From Tillus elongatus (Eukaryota > Arthropoda > Insecta > Coleoptera > Cleridae): DNA of 64,000 nt. The position numbers were made by a program, and so were the translations under genes. This document shows positions 1 to 11,284 of this stretch, piece by piece (the first letter of the stretch is position 1; each line of letters opens with the position of its first letter). Location of the stretch: positions 17,060,225 to 17,124,224 of the forward strand of contig OZ023264.1 in NCBI GenBank assembly GCA_964006375.1, read 5' to 3'. The notes under the pieces were generated by a model that saw nothing but the letters and a program-made list of their open reading frames with translations, had not been told where the DNA came from and searched no databases.

Positions 1-338
1 AATTCTGAACCTATCTATCAAAAAAAAACTCCTGTAGTTTAATGGAGAAAAAATTCTCTATTGCCTGTACTACAGATGCACTCCCTACTAGAAGGCGAAC
101 GGAGCGGCTGCTCTAATAGTCAAGTCTCAGGGGGCACCTCACATGTAAAGTAAAATAAAGTTAAACATGTTTTTTGATTCTCTTTTCGTTACTTTGATTG
201 CGACTATTGCGAGCGTGTGGCCAATAAGCGGATGAGAAATACCGAAACTTATATCACTGATCAAATATTCAAATAATACATGACAGATGACAGCGCTTGA
301 AACTCTGTTTCCTTTATCTAACCAAGTTAGAAATAAAA
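1..338. other. Unassigned sequence at window start
   Basis: No gene, RNA or clear repeat boundary is visible here. The stretch ends where a right-end signature of the HINE-like family begins in reverse orientation. Confidence 0.4.
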
Positions 339-975
339 CTTCGGGACGCAGCAAGTGCGTTATAGTAGCGAATTTTCATAAGAATTTTACACTATTATGA
401 TTACACAGACCTTGAAGATCGATTTTAGAGGTCCTAGTACGGGCACACTTGAAGAATTCTTTCGAAAGTGTTACCATCGATATTTATCTATTATCAAAAA
501 AATATTGCGTTCTTATTCCTTTTGAGAAAAAGGCCCAAAACTCAATTTTCTATTAAGCTAAAGAACTAAATTTTGCCCCATCTTTAGATCGTGTAAGTCT
601 CTTTAAAAGAAACTTATATTACAAAATTCATTAAAGTTATACAGAAGATTTCCAGAAGGAAACTTAATTTATATTTAAAAAAATTAGGTATCTGCCAAAT
701 TATAAACGTAGCAGTTATTTTTCCCTATTAATGCCAGTATTATTTCGTTTTGTCAACCTAATCAAACCGTTTTTTTTTTAATCAACAACAACAAAATTAT
801 AATTTCACACAGGTGACAAATTTATTCAGGAGTTTTAAACAAAAATGAGATCTTGTTCAAAACGTATGAAATATGTGCACTATTGTTTCACCAAATGTCA
901 GAATAAAACATAAAAAAACATACATTCATCCATCTGGATTGGATCGCGTAACCTTCTGCTTAGGAGGCATGCGCG
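339..975 (-). repeat. Dispersed repeat, copy 1 (partner at 45.24-45.92 kb)
   Basis: About 630 bp is shared in direct orientation with 45244-45915 and is colinear except for small indels. The left edge is a reversed HINE-like right end (GGACGCAGCAAGTGCGTTAT). The right edge is a stretch near 945-970 that resembles, on the minus strand, the anticodon-to-T-arm half of a tRNA-Arg(CCT): CCTCCTAAGC followed by GATCCAATCC. The body has no coding capacity. Both copies lose similarity at the same point in the tRNA-like sequence, which suggests a real element end rather than chance. Confidence 0.6.
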
Positions 976-1447
976 AAGCCAACATGGATCGCACCTTATG
1001 AGTTTTTTGCCGGTTTGACGAAACAAAAGACCTCTCTGAGGTGCTGGTTACACACAATCTGCCCAACTGACCTTCTTAACCTGCCCTGACATCAGTTTGC
1101 CTAATCAAAAGCTTAAAGATGGAAAAAGGGGAAGTAAAAATCCACCCTGCCATATATCGAGGTCATGTGAGCATAATGTATACTTTTCCTTTATCTTTTT
1201 CCTTCTTTGGTGGTGGTGGTGAAAAAGGTGGTATGGCCTCGACATAATTGTCATTAGCCACAGATTTTTTAAATTCTCGTTTGAGATTTATGCACAAAAC
1301 TGCACGTATATATTTTTAAAATATTTCAAGTTTAACCTTTTTCTTTGCATTCAGTTTGTAAATACAAAATAAATCCCTTTTTTTGTTTTTTTTTGTTTTT
1401 TTGTTTTTGAGTGTTTTTGTTGTTGTTTTTTTTTTCAAATTTATCTC
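976..1447. other. Unassigned AT-rich stretch with T/G-rich run
   Basis: No coding or RNA gene is seen. A T-rich, G-interspersed run at 1374-1435 abuts the 5' truncation point of the LINE that follows. Confidence 0.4.
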
Positions 1448-2935
1448 AGGAGCATCACTGCAGAATTTTTAAAAGAGATCGATGATATAGTGTGCTTACC
1501 ATTGGCACATTTATTCAACAGGTGTATGGAAAACGGTAAATTTCCAAAGTCATTAAAAATAGGAGTGATTAAACCTATATATAAATCAGGTGACAAAAAA
1601 GAAATGGTGAACTACAGACCCATAACGCTGCTATCTTGCTTAGCAAAAATATTTGAGAAAATATTGAAGATCAGACTTAATGGGTTCCTTGACAAATATC
1701 AGCTGATTTCGGAAAGACAGTACGGTTTTAGAGAGGGCAAGTCTACGAGCGATGCAATCACGGAATTGACAGATAAGATCTACAACGCACTGAATGATAG
1801 CAAACCCGCATTATGTATCTTCGTCGACTTGGCAAAGGCTTTTGATACCGTGAGCCATGACATATTGCTTGAAAAATTAGAAAAATGCGGTATACGAGGT
1901 AATGCACATGCACTTTTGAAGAGCTACCTGACAGAACGACAGCAATATGTTGATATAAATGGAGTGTTAAGTGAAAGTGGGATATTTACGGTATATGGTG
2001 TGCCACAGGGAACAGTGTTGGGTCCATTGTTGTTTACCATTTATATAAACGGTCTGCTCACGAGAACATGCAAGGGCGAAATAGTTAGCTTTGCTGATGA
2101 CACAGCCGTTTTTTATGAGGCAGATACTTGGGAGACACTTAAAATAAAGGCACAGGCAGATTTCAGCAATATAAAACGTTGGCTTGATCACAACTTGTTA
2201 ACAGTAAATGCGGACAAAACAAAATACGTTGCCTTCAGTATCTATAACAACCCAAAAGCCACTCTTGGTAATCTAACGGTAAAGAGCGATGATTGTGATA
2301 TTACAATCCAACAGGCAAATAAAGTGACCTATCTGGGTGTTGTGGTTGACCAACATTTGAGATGGGACGAACATATAGATAACCTGACCAGGAAATTGCG
2401 AGGCCTCCTGTTCAGATTTAAGTACCTAAGAAATTTCCTGAGTGCAAGGCAGTTGAAGATATTATATTGCTCACTCGTGCAATCGCAACTTTATTACGGT
2501 ATTCTTGTGTGGGGCGGTGCTGCTGGCTGTTACTTGCACTCGTTGGAAGTAATTCAAAAATGGTTTTTAAAGATTATTTATAATAAACATCGTGCTTATC
2601 CATCAAACCAGCTGTTCATGGAATCTGGTGTACTGGACATGAGACAGCTTTACTTTTATGCACTATGTGTCGAACTATATAGGCGAAAGAATACGATCCA
2701 ATTTAGGCAGCACGATTACGGCACACGATATCGCCGGACTGTAAGCCACAGACAGAGAAAACATAAAGCAGTGGGTGAAAGATCTTGCATACAAATTATC
2801 TCTGTGGTACACGATAAACTACCTAATGACGTCAAATCAGCCCCAAGCATGTATTCTTATAAAAAAAAAGTTAAAATATGGATATTTAGTAAACAAAGAA
2901 AAGAAATAAATGACGCTGTGATCGTCAGGGACTAA
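1448..2935 (+). pseudogene. Non-LTR retrotransposon reverse transcriptase, 5'-truncated but long and open
   Basis: This is the reverse transcriptase region of a non-LTR retrotransposon, which would copy its own RNA at a nicked chromosomal target. The frame is open from about 1448 (reading SITAEFLKEIDD) through a GTG at 1490 to a stop at 2935. Counting from 1490 there are 481 codons: NYRPITLLS near residue 41, QYGF near 77, catalytic FVDLAKAFD near 111, GVPQGT near 170 and the FADD active site at 201-204. A thumb and C-terminal region follow. The endonuclease and N-terminal RT are missing, as is usual after 5' truncation. The motifs place it in the broad Jockey/CR1-type group; the exact clade is not resolved. 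No internal stop is present, so this is a relatively young insertion. Confidence 0.9.
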
Positions 2936-3465
2936 CAGGGGAATTGTGAAGAACAGGGGGCAACGTATTCTTACTCAAGAGCTTGAGATAATAGTGGAGT
3001 GTAATTGTTTGGAGGTGTAACTGGGTGAGAAAGATGGGATGTAATTCTGTGGGTTTCCCGTTCGTGGAGGTGGCTGGTGTGCTATGCTGTGTGTGTGTGT
3101 GTGTCTCTGGTTGTGTCTGTATGTTTGCGTGTGCGAATGTATGTGTAGCCTAAAACACGCATATCTATAAGAGGTTTATGATAGCGCTAAATTGCACTGA
3201 CTCCTTATGGAGTGGAATATTTACTATTGACATTTAACAGACTAAGGAAAAAAAGTAAAAAGGGTATGCTGTCTGTGTTTTATCTCTCCCCATCTGGGAC
3301 TATTTTTATTGTGGAAACGTATCTTTGTCAAAAAAAAAAAAAATCTCACGCAAAAGTGCCCTGGCACTTCTGTGAGTTATTTAGTGTTTGTTTTGTGTGT
3401 ACGTAGTTAATATTACTTTATCTCATTTATATAAAATGTACATGTATTAGAAAGAAAATAAACAC

Positions 3466-3494
<29 letters not shown>
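2936..3494 (+). mobile_element. 3' UTR and (TTA)n tail of the preceding LINE
   Basis: This non-coding stretch follows the RT stop codon. It contains TG-rich sequence near 3090-3140 and ends in a (TTA)n microsatellite at 3466-3494. Short 3' repeats in place of poly(A) are typical of CR1/L2-like and some related LINEs. The repeat marks the insertion's 3' end. Confidence 0.7.
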
Positions 3495-3496
<2 letters not shown>

Positions 3497-3763
3497 AGGG
3501 ACACTATAACGCCTAGAAGCCTATCAAGGCACATACAGACAGACTGGACCTCTGGCAGGCGGGCTCCACATAAAGGAAAGACAGTAGGAACCTTAATCTA
3601 ATTAACAGTTTTGTTATAAATGTATCCATGCTGTTCTATTATAATAATAAATCTATTTGTCTACAGAATCTATACAACAATAGGAATACATTTTAATCAT
3701 AAAAACTTAGCAAGTATGATACATCTGCCGGCAATTTAATATTCACTGTTGTTTTTAAAGAAT
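3495..3763. other. Probable 3' flank of the minus-strand RNase H LINE
   Basis: There is no open coding sequence. Its position directly downstream, on the minus strand, of the RNase H/zinc-motif LINE fragment makes it a candidate 3' UTR. Confidence 0.35.
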
Positions 3764-4190
3764 TTATAAGGTCAGTTCGTTGGGAATTAAATCTGCGACA
3801 TGAAAGTAATAAGTGATCCAAGTCGCAAATAAACGTTCCATCGCAGTTGCAAAATGGAGAGTCCTCGATGCCAATTTATAACCGTGGTTAAATCTCATTC
3901 CAATTATCGTGGTTAAGATTTTTTTTGGGAAATTGAGATCTTTTATTTGATTTCCTGATGGCAATTGTGGGCAGAGCAAGCTATATCTGTTGTTTAATTT
4001 TTGGACATAGAGTTTCCATTCTTTTTCCCATAAAGTTTTTAAATATTGTCTAATTTCTGGGTAGAAGTCAGTAAACGAGATATCTATTTCTTGGGATGAT
4101 GTTTTAATTGTTGCTTCTTTGGAAATTTTTTCCACCAATTCATTTCCAGTTAGAGTGTCCTTTGCACCACAAAAAATTTTTTGTGAAGTG
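3764..4190 (-). pseudogene. LINE RNase H C-terminal half and Cys/His tail (part 2 of a split element)
   Basis: Read on the minus strand from about 4190, the sequence gives FLWCKGHS, the typical RNase H active-site context. After a 1-nt shift it reads TGNELVEKISKEA, then a tryptophan-rich linker and FPKKILTTIIGMRFNHGYKL. Another frameshift near 3880 is needed to continue into IGIEDSPFCNCDG and CDLDHLLLSC, the Cys/His motif found after RNase H in many LINEs. The N-terminal half of the same RNase H domain lies at 6430-6632, same strand, separated by a 2.2-kb HINE-like insertion. The element is dead, with at least two frameshifts plus the insertion. Confidence 0.85.
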
Positions 4191-4237
4191 TTTTTAGCGA
4201 ATTTTTTTTAAAAAAATTCGCTTATGGGGAGATCTGT

Positions 4238-4240
<3 letters not shown>

Positions 4241-4327
<87 letters not shown>
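4241..4327. repeat. (TA)n microsatellite
   Basis: Uninterrupted TA dinucleotides directly after the left hairpin module of HINE-like copy a. Confidence 0.98.
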
Positions 4328-4330
<3 letters not shown>

Positions 4331-4907
4331 ACCGATAACTCAAAAAATAATGGACCGATCTTGATAAAATTTGCAGAGTACCTTCATTTTGCAAGTGGCT
4401 TGGATAAGTTCGTTAGCCAGGAAAATCTGACCAGGTTTTCCCGGAAAATTTTGTGTTTTCTTTATAAAAAAATTCATATCTCCGGAAATGACAAAGTAAG
4501 GGCAACCAAATTTGGTACTCATGTTTGTGTTATAAAGAGTGAACTCTTTACCAAAATTTAAGTCCATAGCTTTAAAGACAAAGAAGTTATGGGCAGTTAA
4601 AGCAATAAATGTAGGAGTTTTCCTCAAAACGTCAAACTCGCAATATTAAACGTCAAAATTGGCAATGTTTAGGCAAAGAATGTAAAACAAATACCATTTG
4701 TGAAAAGAAAATGTTGCAAGAAGAGTGTTCTGCAAACCCTTAAGTTTCAGATTCAACCGTCATTGCCCTTCATTTTACTAAAACGTTTACAGGAAATACA
4801 TTTCAAATAGACCCTTTCTCTGGTGCTTTGGCTGTCAGTTTAGTTAAGTTTGGTAGCTGTTTGGATATTTATTTGTAGGTTTAGTGAAATTTATGGTTTA
4901 ACGACCT

Positions 4908-5925
4908 ATAATTTTTTTTAGCTAATTATCGTGGAACAAATTTGTTAATGCATTTTTGCATTTTTTATCGAAATATGATGCGTTTATCTTAAAAAAAATC
5001 TGGATGCAGTAAGTGCGTTTTGGTAGCGAATTTTCGGTAAATTTGCAGTTAAGCTCCCGAACGCTTTTCAAAACACTGTTTTCAGAAACCTGCCTAGAAC
5101 CCCCCCTGGATCCACAAACCCCAAGAAAAATTTGTTGTTTACACTCCCCAAGGAAGTTACGGGACCAGGAGTGAGTAGGGGTGCATAATTTTTGTAGCTA
5201 ATTTTTTTAGAACAAATTCGTTAATGTAATTTTGCATTTTTTATCGAAATATGATGCGTTTATAAGAAAAAAATCTGGACGCAGTAAGTGCGTTTTGGTA
5301 GCGAATTTTCGGTAAATTTGCAGTTTAGCTCCCGAACGCTTTTCGAAACACTGTTTTCAGAAACCTGCCTAGAGCCCCCCCTGGATCCACAAACCCCAAG
5401 AAAAATTTGTTGTTCACACTCCCCAAGGAAGTTACGGGACCAGGAGTGAGTAGGGGTGCATAATTTTTTTAGCTAATTTTTGTAGAACAAATGCGTGAAT
5501 GCATTTTTCCATTTTTTGTCGAAATATGATGCGTTTGCAAGAAAAAAATCTGGACGCAGTAAGTGCGTTTTAGTAGCGAATTTTCGATAAATTTGCAGTT
5601 TAGCTCCCGAACGCTTTTTAAAAAACTGTTTTCAGAAACCTGCCTAGGCCCCCACCCCTCTGGATCCACAAACCCCAAAAAAAAATGTCTTGTTCACACT
5701 CCCCAAGGAAGTTACGGGATCAGGAGTGAGTAGGGGTGTATAATTTTTTTAAACTAATTTTCGTAGAACAAATTCGTTTATGCATTTTTGCATTTTTTAT
5801 CGAAATATGATGCGTTTGTAAGAAAAAAATCTGGACGCAGTAAGTGCGTTTTGGTAGCAAATTTTCGGTAAATTTGCAGTTTAGCTCCCGAACGTTTTTC
5901 AAAAAACTGTTCAGAAACCTGCAGG
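4908..5925 (+). repeat. Tandem repeat, about 275-281-bp units, about 3.7 copies
   Basis: The motif TCTGGAxGCAGTAAGTGCG begins at 4999, 5274, 5549 and 5830, giving spacings of 275, 275 and 281 bp. Each full unit also has AGCTCCCGAACG, a CCCCTGGATCCACAAACCCC segment, GTTACGGGACCAGGAGTGAG and TGCATTTTTTATCGAAATATG in the same order. A single related unit lies at about 16240-16520 in another HINE-like copy. Each unit contains a near copy of the element's own right-end motif. Confidence 0.95.
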
Positions 5926-6003
5926 TGAGGTCCTAGTAATGTCTCTGAAAACAATTTGTTGAAAAGCGTTCGGGCGCTAATCTGCAAATTTACCAAAGTT
6001 TCA
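5857..6003. repeat. Collapsed palindrome
   Basis: The left arm (TTCGGTAAATTTGCAGTTTAG, then CCCGAACG) and right arm (CGTTCGGG, then CTAATCTGCAAATTTACC) are inverted copies meeting near CCTGCAGG at about 5920. The same arms enclose an approximately 780-bp GC-rich core at 16353-17211, so this looks like the deletion product. Confidence 0.75.
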
Positions 6004-6429
6004 TTAAATCCTTCAAATTTCAATAACTCAATTTGCTATTAACGTAAGCTTTGTTGGATAGAAAACCAACATTTAAGTTTATTTTCGGAAAATTTTTGTA
6101 TATTTTCAAACCATAAGTAATTTTGATAAAATATAGTACATTGTTTCTACCACATAGGCTATACCGGTAATCAGATTGATGCCTGCTCGCATTTGCTATC
6201 AAAAACATTTTTATGGAAAATCACTTCCATAACACATTTGCTGCATCTAGACTTTTGAAAAATGTTTATATATTTTCAAACAATAAATTTGTTTCAATGA
6301 AATATGATACATTGTTTCTACTATATAGGCAACCAAGTTTGATGCCTGCTTTCATCAAAGAAAGACATTTGCTATTAAAAATATTTTAAAGAAAATTCGC
6401 TACCATAACGCACTTGCTGCGTCCCGAGA

Positions 6430-7016
<587 letters not shown>

Positions 7017-7689
7017 TTATTTTAAAATCCTAGCAAACTTTCTATGAAAATTCGCTATAGACTTGCTAGAACAATTTAAACAGCGTGTTTTAGAAAAGTA
7101 ATGAATCATTTATGTTGATATTTATATAATTAGTAACAAAATTTCACACCAAACGACTAGAATGACTTTTTATGCAAGAAATGAATCATGAATGATTTAT
7201 CAAGGACATAAATACGAAAAGTGCCACCGAAATTACTTTACTGGAGCACACATTTCTGTAATTTTTGTTAAAAAGGAAACTGATATGGGTAGAAAATGCC
7301 ATTAATTAAAGATATAAACATGGAATAATCAGTTATTTATCCGGTAATGACCTGAGATTATTATTATGGGATGGGTTTCTCTGAAATAGCAATTCTCTAC
7401 CGCTTTTTACTTACTGCTGATTTCTTAATTGAGAAAATAAAATAAAAAGTCTTGCTCGTCCTCAAGCACCAAACTAAATTATGTGATTGCTGACGTAATA
7501 ATGAGTCGAGCAAAAAACCAGCTATCTCATTTATTTCCCCTAAAGAAGATGAGAAAAAGAAACTACTACACTCACCTTCAAAAATCTTGGGAGATTTTAT
7601 AGATTTTGAATAGACGAACGATATAACTACCTTAATTAGTTCATTTAATTTATACGATGATAATATTGGTATTAATATTTCCACTGCAA
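7017..7689. other. Unassigned AT-rich sequence
   Basis: No gene or recognisable repeat boundary is seen in this stretch. Confidence 0.35.
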
Positions 7690-7745
7690 AATAATCTAGG
7701 CGCAGCAAGTGCCTTATGGTAGCGAATTTTTATAGAAATGATCTA
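7690..7745 (-). mobile_element. HINE-like right-end fragment, reversed
   Basis: The reversed right-end signature GCGCAGCAAGTGCCTTATGG, then TAGCGAATTTTT, is present without a recognisable body. Confidence 0.65.
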
Positions 7746-7801
7746 CGAAAATTATATAAAATAATATTTGTCTGTAATATATTTATTAGATAGTCTATAT
7801 T

Positions 7802-7945
7802 TTAGCAAATTTTCGTAGAAAAAATTCGAGAAGACGGCGACTTAAGAATTTTGAGAAGATTTCTTCAAATAAGCGCGAACTAGAACACCTAAAACCCATA
7901 TATAATAGATAATAAGGGACAAGTTCCAATTTTTTGTCTGTTTAC
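7802..7945 (+). mobile_element. HINE-like left-end fragment
   Basis: TTAGCAAATTTTCGTAGAAAA and the downstream ATTTCTTCAAATAAGCGCGA segment match the left module. The copy is cut off by the 3' end of a minus-strand LINE at about 7946. Confidence 0.65.
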
Positions 7946-9190
7946 GCATATAGAGGACGTCGCGTTTACAGCCTAAACACTATCGTACCGTGGGTGTCGA
8001 CAAGGAAGAAAGAGGCAACTTGTTAATTCTAGACTTTAACGTTTTGAGGTTCGGAGGAGAAGGAAAAACATGTGCCGGCAAGGAACTCCACAACTTGGAA
8101 GTCCTCGGGACAAAAGAGCGGGCATAACAAGATATTCTATGTCTGGTGTCCTGAAAAGTAAAAGGGTGCATTCGTTCTGTTCCCCTGGTAGATCTGTTGG
8201 GGACAGCAGGTGGAGAAACTATGGAAGAAAAGAAACCAACGGCACGTCGGTGGGCAAACGATGGCAGCCTTTGGGTGAGGGTAGGGTGAATGGAGTCCAG
8301 GATAGCGAGTGTAGATGCGGCAGGGGCACGCCAGATATAGGAGAAATATTAGAAGTTTGGCCTTCTTTGTGAAGTATATAAGGTATAGAGATGTGGTAAA
8401 AAGTATTTGCGAGCCCGGAAGAGGAAACATAATTTCTTGGCAGCCGCTTCTGCAATTGATGTAACATGTTGATGCCAATTGAGATTTCGATTCACAGAAA
8501 TGCCAGCAAGTGAAAAGGACTCATTACTTTAAATAACTTGGTTGTTCATTGTCATGGGTCTAGGGCTGGTGTATCTCTTATGAGATAGAAAGCAAGGCTG
8601 AAATTTGGCGGAGTTGAATTGTACAAGATTTCTACTTCCCCAGTCTTATATTTTTTGGAGATCCACAGAGACAGATCCCTCCATCAGTCTCCGATCCTCA
8701 TCTAACTGGGCTAAAGAGACAGGCTAAGAATATTGTATATTTGAGTGGAGGGTGTTGTAGTCCATGTAACTGTGAACTGGGTTTGATGTGCTAGAGGAGA
8801 GGTCATTGATGTGGAGAAGAAACAAAGTATACAAACTGAACCTTGAGGGACTTCTGCATTAATTCAATACAGTTTTGAGAAATGGCCATCCACGACAAAA
8901 GAAATGCTCCGGTTGGAGAGGAAATTTGCTGTTCAGGTACAGAGTTTTGGTGGTAGGCCATAGACCGGAAGCTTATTAAGCAGCGCTGCGTGCCAGACCT
9001 CGTCGAATGCTTTGGATATGTCTAGAGCGACAATCTGGGATTCACCTTGTAGTTCCATAGACTTTTTTCAAGAATGGGTGACAAAGGAAAGGAGGTCGGC
9101 AGTTGATCTGCGCTGACGGAATCCGTACTGCCTGTCGTGGATTAGACTGTGTTTTTCAAGTAATTTTTGTAATTCGGTATTTATATACAA
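7946..9190 (-). pseudogene. CR1/L2-like LINE, copy 1 (RT to 3' end, decayed)
   Basis: This is nucleotide-level kin of the better-preserved copy at 22620-23870. Minus-strand translation in broken frames gives LHDRQYGFRQRRSTADLLSF near 9150, the SKAF region near 9020, then a C-terminal segment ending PRTSKLWSSLPAHVFPSPPN near 8060. Multiple frameshifts and stops separate these blocks. It begins about 45 codons further upstream than the second copy, including QYGF, so the two copies together cover more of the RT. The 3' end lies at about 7946 next to a HINE-like left-end fragment. Confidence 0.85.
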
Positions 9191-9249
9191 TTTTCAACTT
9201 GGGTCGTAAAGGTGTTTGTCAATAATTATATCTTGGCAGGTGTGTAAAT

Positions 9250-9489
9250 AGCTCGAGGTTCCTTAGACAGGAAAATCCGACCAGTTTTTTCTGGAACTTT
9301 TTAAGTTTAATTTCGGAAAATGTTTGTCTCTTTTGAAACAAGTAATCTATTTTAACGAAATGTGGTACATTGGTGCTATTACATAGGTTATACTCCCAAC
9401 CAAATATACTTTTAAAAACAAGATATATTTGCAATTAAAAACGTTTTTACGAAAATTCGCCATCATAACGCATTTGCCCCGTACAGACT
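9250..9489 (+). mobile_element. HINE-like right-end fragment
   Basis: The terminal block reads GTGGTACATTGGTGCTATTA, then GAAAATTCGCCATCATAACGC and CCGTACAGAC against a run of T. It matches the right ends of the fuller copies; its left portion is missing. Confidence 0.65.
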
Positions 9490-9911
9490 TTTTTATATAT
9501 CTATATTTAGTTTTCTACCACAAACTTTGTATTATTATTCCACTTAACTGTTATTAATTATATTATTATTATTTATTATTATTATTATTTCAAATTATAC
9601 ATTAAGCCATACAAATAAGCTATGCTTGTGCTTGCACTGGGACACGGTTTTGAACAGCCTGTTCCTAAACGTACAAATGTCAAATTATTTTGCTCTTGTC
9701 ACTTTTTGATTTTCAACTATGGTTTTCTTCAGCTGCGATTTATATTCCCACCAACATTCCTGCTGCAACCATACATATTTAGAATCCATTTAATACAAAA
9801 ACCACTCCTTCTTTCAAACCAAAACTTCACAAAAAAACATTATTCTGTAGTACCAAAATTTTGACATCTTTATCTGACAGTAAGACAAACTGATAAAAAA
9901 AAATTATGACG
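9490..9911. other. Unassigned AT-rich stretch with ATT microsatellite
   Basis: It includes an imperfect (ATT)n run near 9527-9590. No gene is supported. Confidence 0.4.
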
Positions 9912-9957
9912 ACACATTATTGTGAAAATTCGCTACCATAACGCATTTTCTTTGCCC
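9912..9957 (+). mobile_element. HINE-like right-end fragment
   Basis: GAAAATTCGCTACCATAACG followed by a decayed CATTTTCTTTGCCCAGGC terminus before a T-rich flank. Confidence 0.6.
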
Positions 9958-10837
9958 AGGCTTTCATTTTGGACTAAATGAAACAAAGAATACTGAAAAT
10001 CACTTCTCGGCAGCAAACATCAGTGAACGTTCCACGCTTTATGAGATAAATGTAAGGCACAGTCTTTGGATTTTCCATTTTATTGTAAATTACAAAATAA
10101 AGGACCCGTCTAAATCACAGAATAGACTCACAATGCAAATCTCCTACTTTACGTGTGTATTTAGGTCCTTTTATTCGGCAATGATATCGTTTGGAAGCTT
10201 TGTAACAGTCAACGGCCTCTGAAAACTTCTTCAAGATGTCTAATAATAAAGAACAATGTTCCTCGGAGAAAAGCTAAAATAATATTATTCGAAATGTCTT
10301 TGTTAAACCAACCGTTGAGGTATCGTAAAATATGTGAAGAAAAAAAAAATATTTTTCCTAGTCGCAGTCTTTGTTCACCAAAGATATAAGGCGGATTTTT
10401 AAGCAAAATATAGCACCGACTAAAATTAGGCTTGTGTAAAATATTAAAACGTAATTAGTTCAGCTTTCAGATACCTGATATATACACATTGGACAAGTCA
10501 ATGCACCAAATAAAAATTTAACCAAAGCTTGAAGTCATCAGAGAGATGAATTATGTGAGCAAATAAAGACTAGAAAAATATGTTTATATTAGCTAATAGT
10601 CAACGGGGAACAGCGCCCTCACCAGACGTATACAAATAATTTTTTTCTGTTTTATGGAGAGCACCAGTAATGAAAATTCCGTTCTCAGCTATCAACAACA
10701 CAGTATTATTTGTAAGAAAGTCACACTGACTACGAAAAAAGCTGAACAGCGGACTGAACAGAAGTCCGGTTTGTGAAGAATGTTTCATTCATATTTCTAG
10801 CGAGATATCCATACATACATACATACATACATATATA
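9958..10837. other. Unassigned sequence upstream of mariner-type copy 1
   Basis: No coding signal stands out. A short (CATA)n run at 10810-10830 runs into TATATA and the transposon tip at 10838. Confidence 0.4.
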
Positions 10838-11127
10838 GGGTGGGGTATTGAAAACGAAACAGACCGATTTTCGTCCAGAGAATTTTTTTTTAAGAAACGC
10901 TGAAACACGTCAATTTTAATATTGAGGGGGACATAAAACTCAACTTTGTCACATCAACCGCTTAAGGGTGGTGATAACAACCCTTATATTTTAAATTAGG
11001 AACATGGGTCGAGTGTTACATGATTTGAAGGCTCTTTCTTTTCTGAATTCAGCACATTAATTTGTTTGGAAGTTTTATCAACTCGTTTAAAAATTATTCA
11101 CAGTTGAAGATGCAAAAACGCATTTCA

Positions 11128-11218
11128 CTCATTCCGATAAGAACTGTGCTGATAGTCAATGTTTTGTTGGTTTGTAAACAAAAAAAATGACTATCAGAAC
11201 ATTTCTTATCGGAATGAG
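11128..11218. repeat. Inverted repeat upstream of transposase (copy 1)
   Basis: Two 31-nt arms, CTCATTCCGATAAGAA... at 11128-11158 and ...TTCTTATCGGAATGAG at 11188-11218, surround a 29-nt loop. The same hairpin is present in copies 2 and 3, between the TIR and the transposase start. Confidence 0.85.
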
Positions 11219-11284
11219 AGATGTGCGGTTTAAGTTTATCGGTCGGTTTGATACTTGATAGTACTACCGAAAATTAATTTCACA

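Larger units (their letters stand above)
4190..6429 (+). mobile_element. HINE-like element, long subfamily, copy a (inserted in the RNase H LINE)
   Basis: The left hairpin (TTAGCGAA...TTCGCTTA) is at 4194-4224, then GGGGAGATC, (TA)n at 4241-4327 and the conserved body starting CCGATAACTCAAAAAATAAT. An approximately 275-bp tandem array occupies 4908-5925, and a terminal block ends GCTACCATAACGCACTTGCTG at about 6429. The flanking LINE reads on across the insertion: HKHKK on one side and NFLWCKGHS on the other join at a run of T. The element therefore inserted within T residues. There is no coding capacity. I infer a non-autonomous Helentron-like element from its T-T target, hairpin ends and asymmetric inverted repeats. 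Confidence 0.75.

Noticed and set aside
4908..5925. CRISPR-like or satellite array interpretation of the tandem repeat
   Set aside because: Units are about 275 bp and contiguous, without spacer and repeat structure, and the setting is a eukaryotic transposon.
8070..8372. Plus-strand open frame of 100 codons
   Set aside because: It is the antisense shadow of the minus-strand CR1/L2-like LINE.
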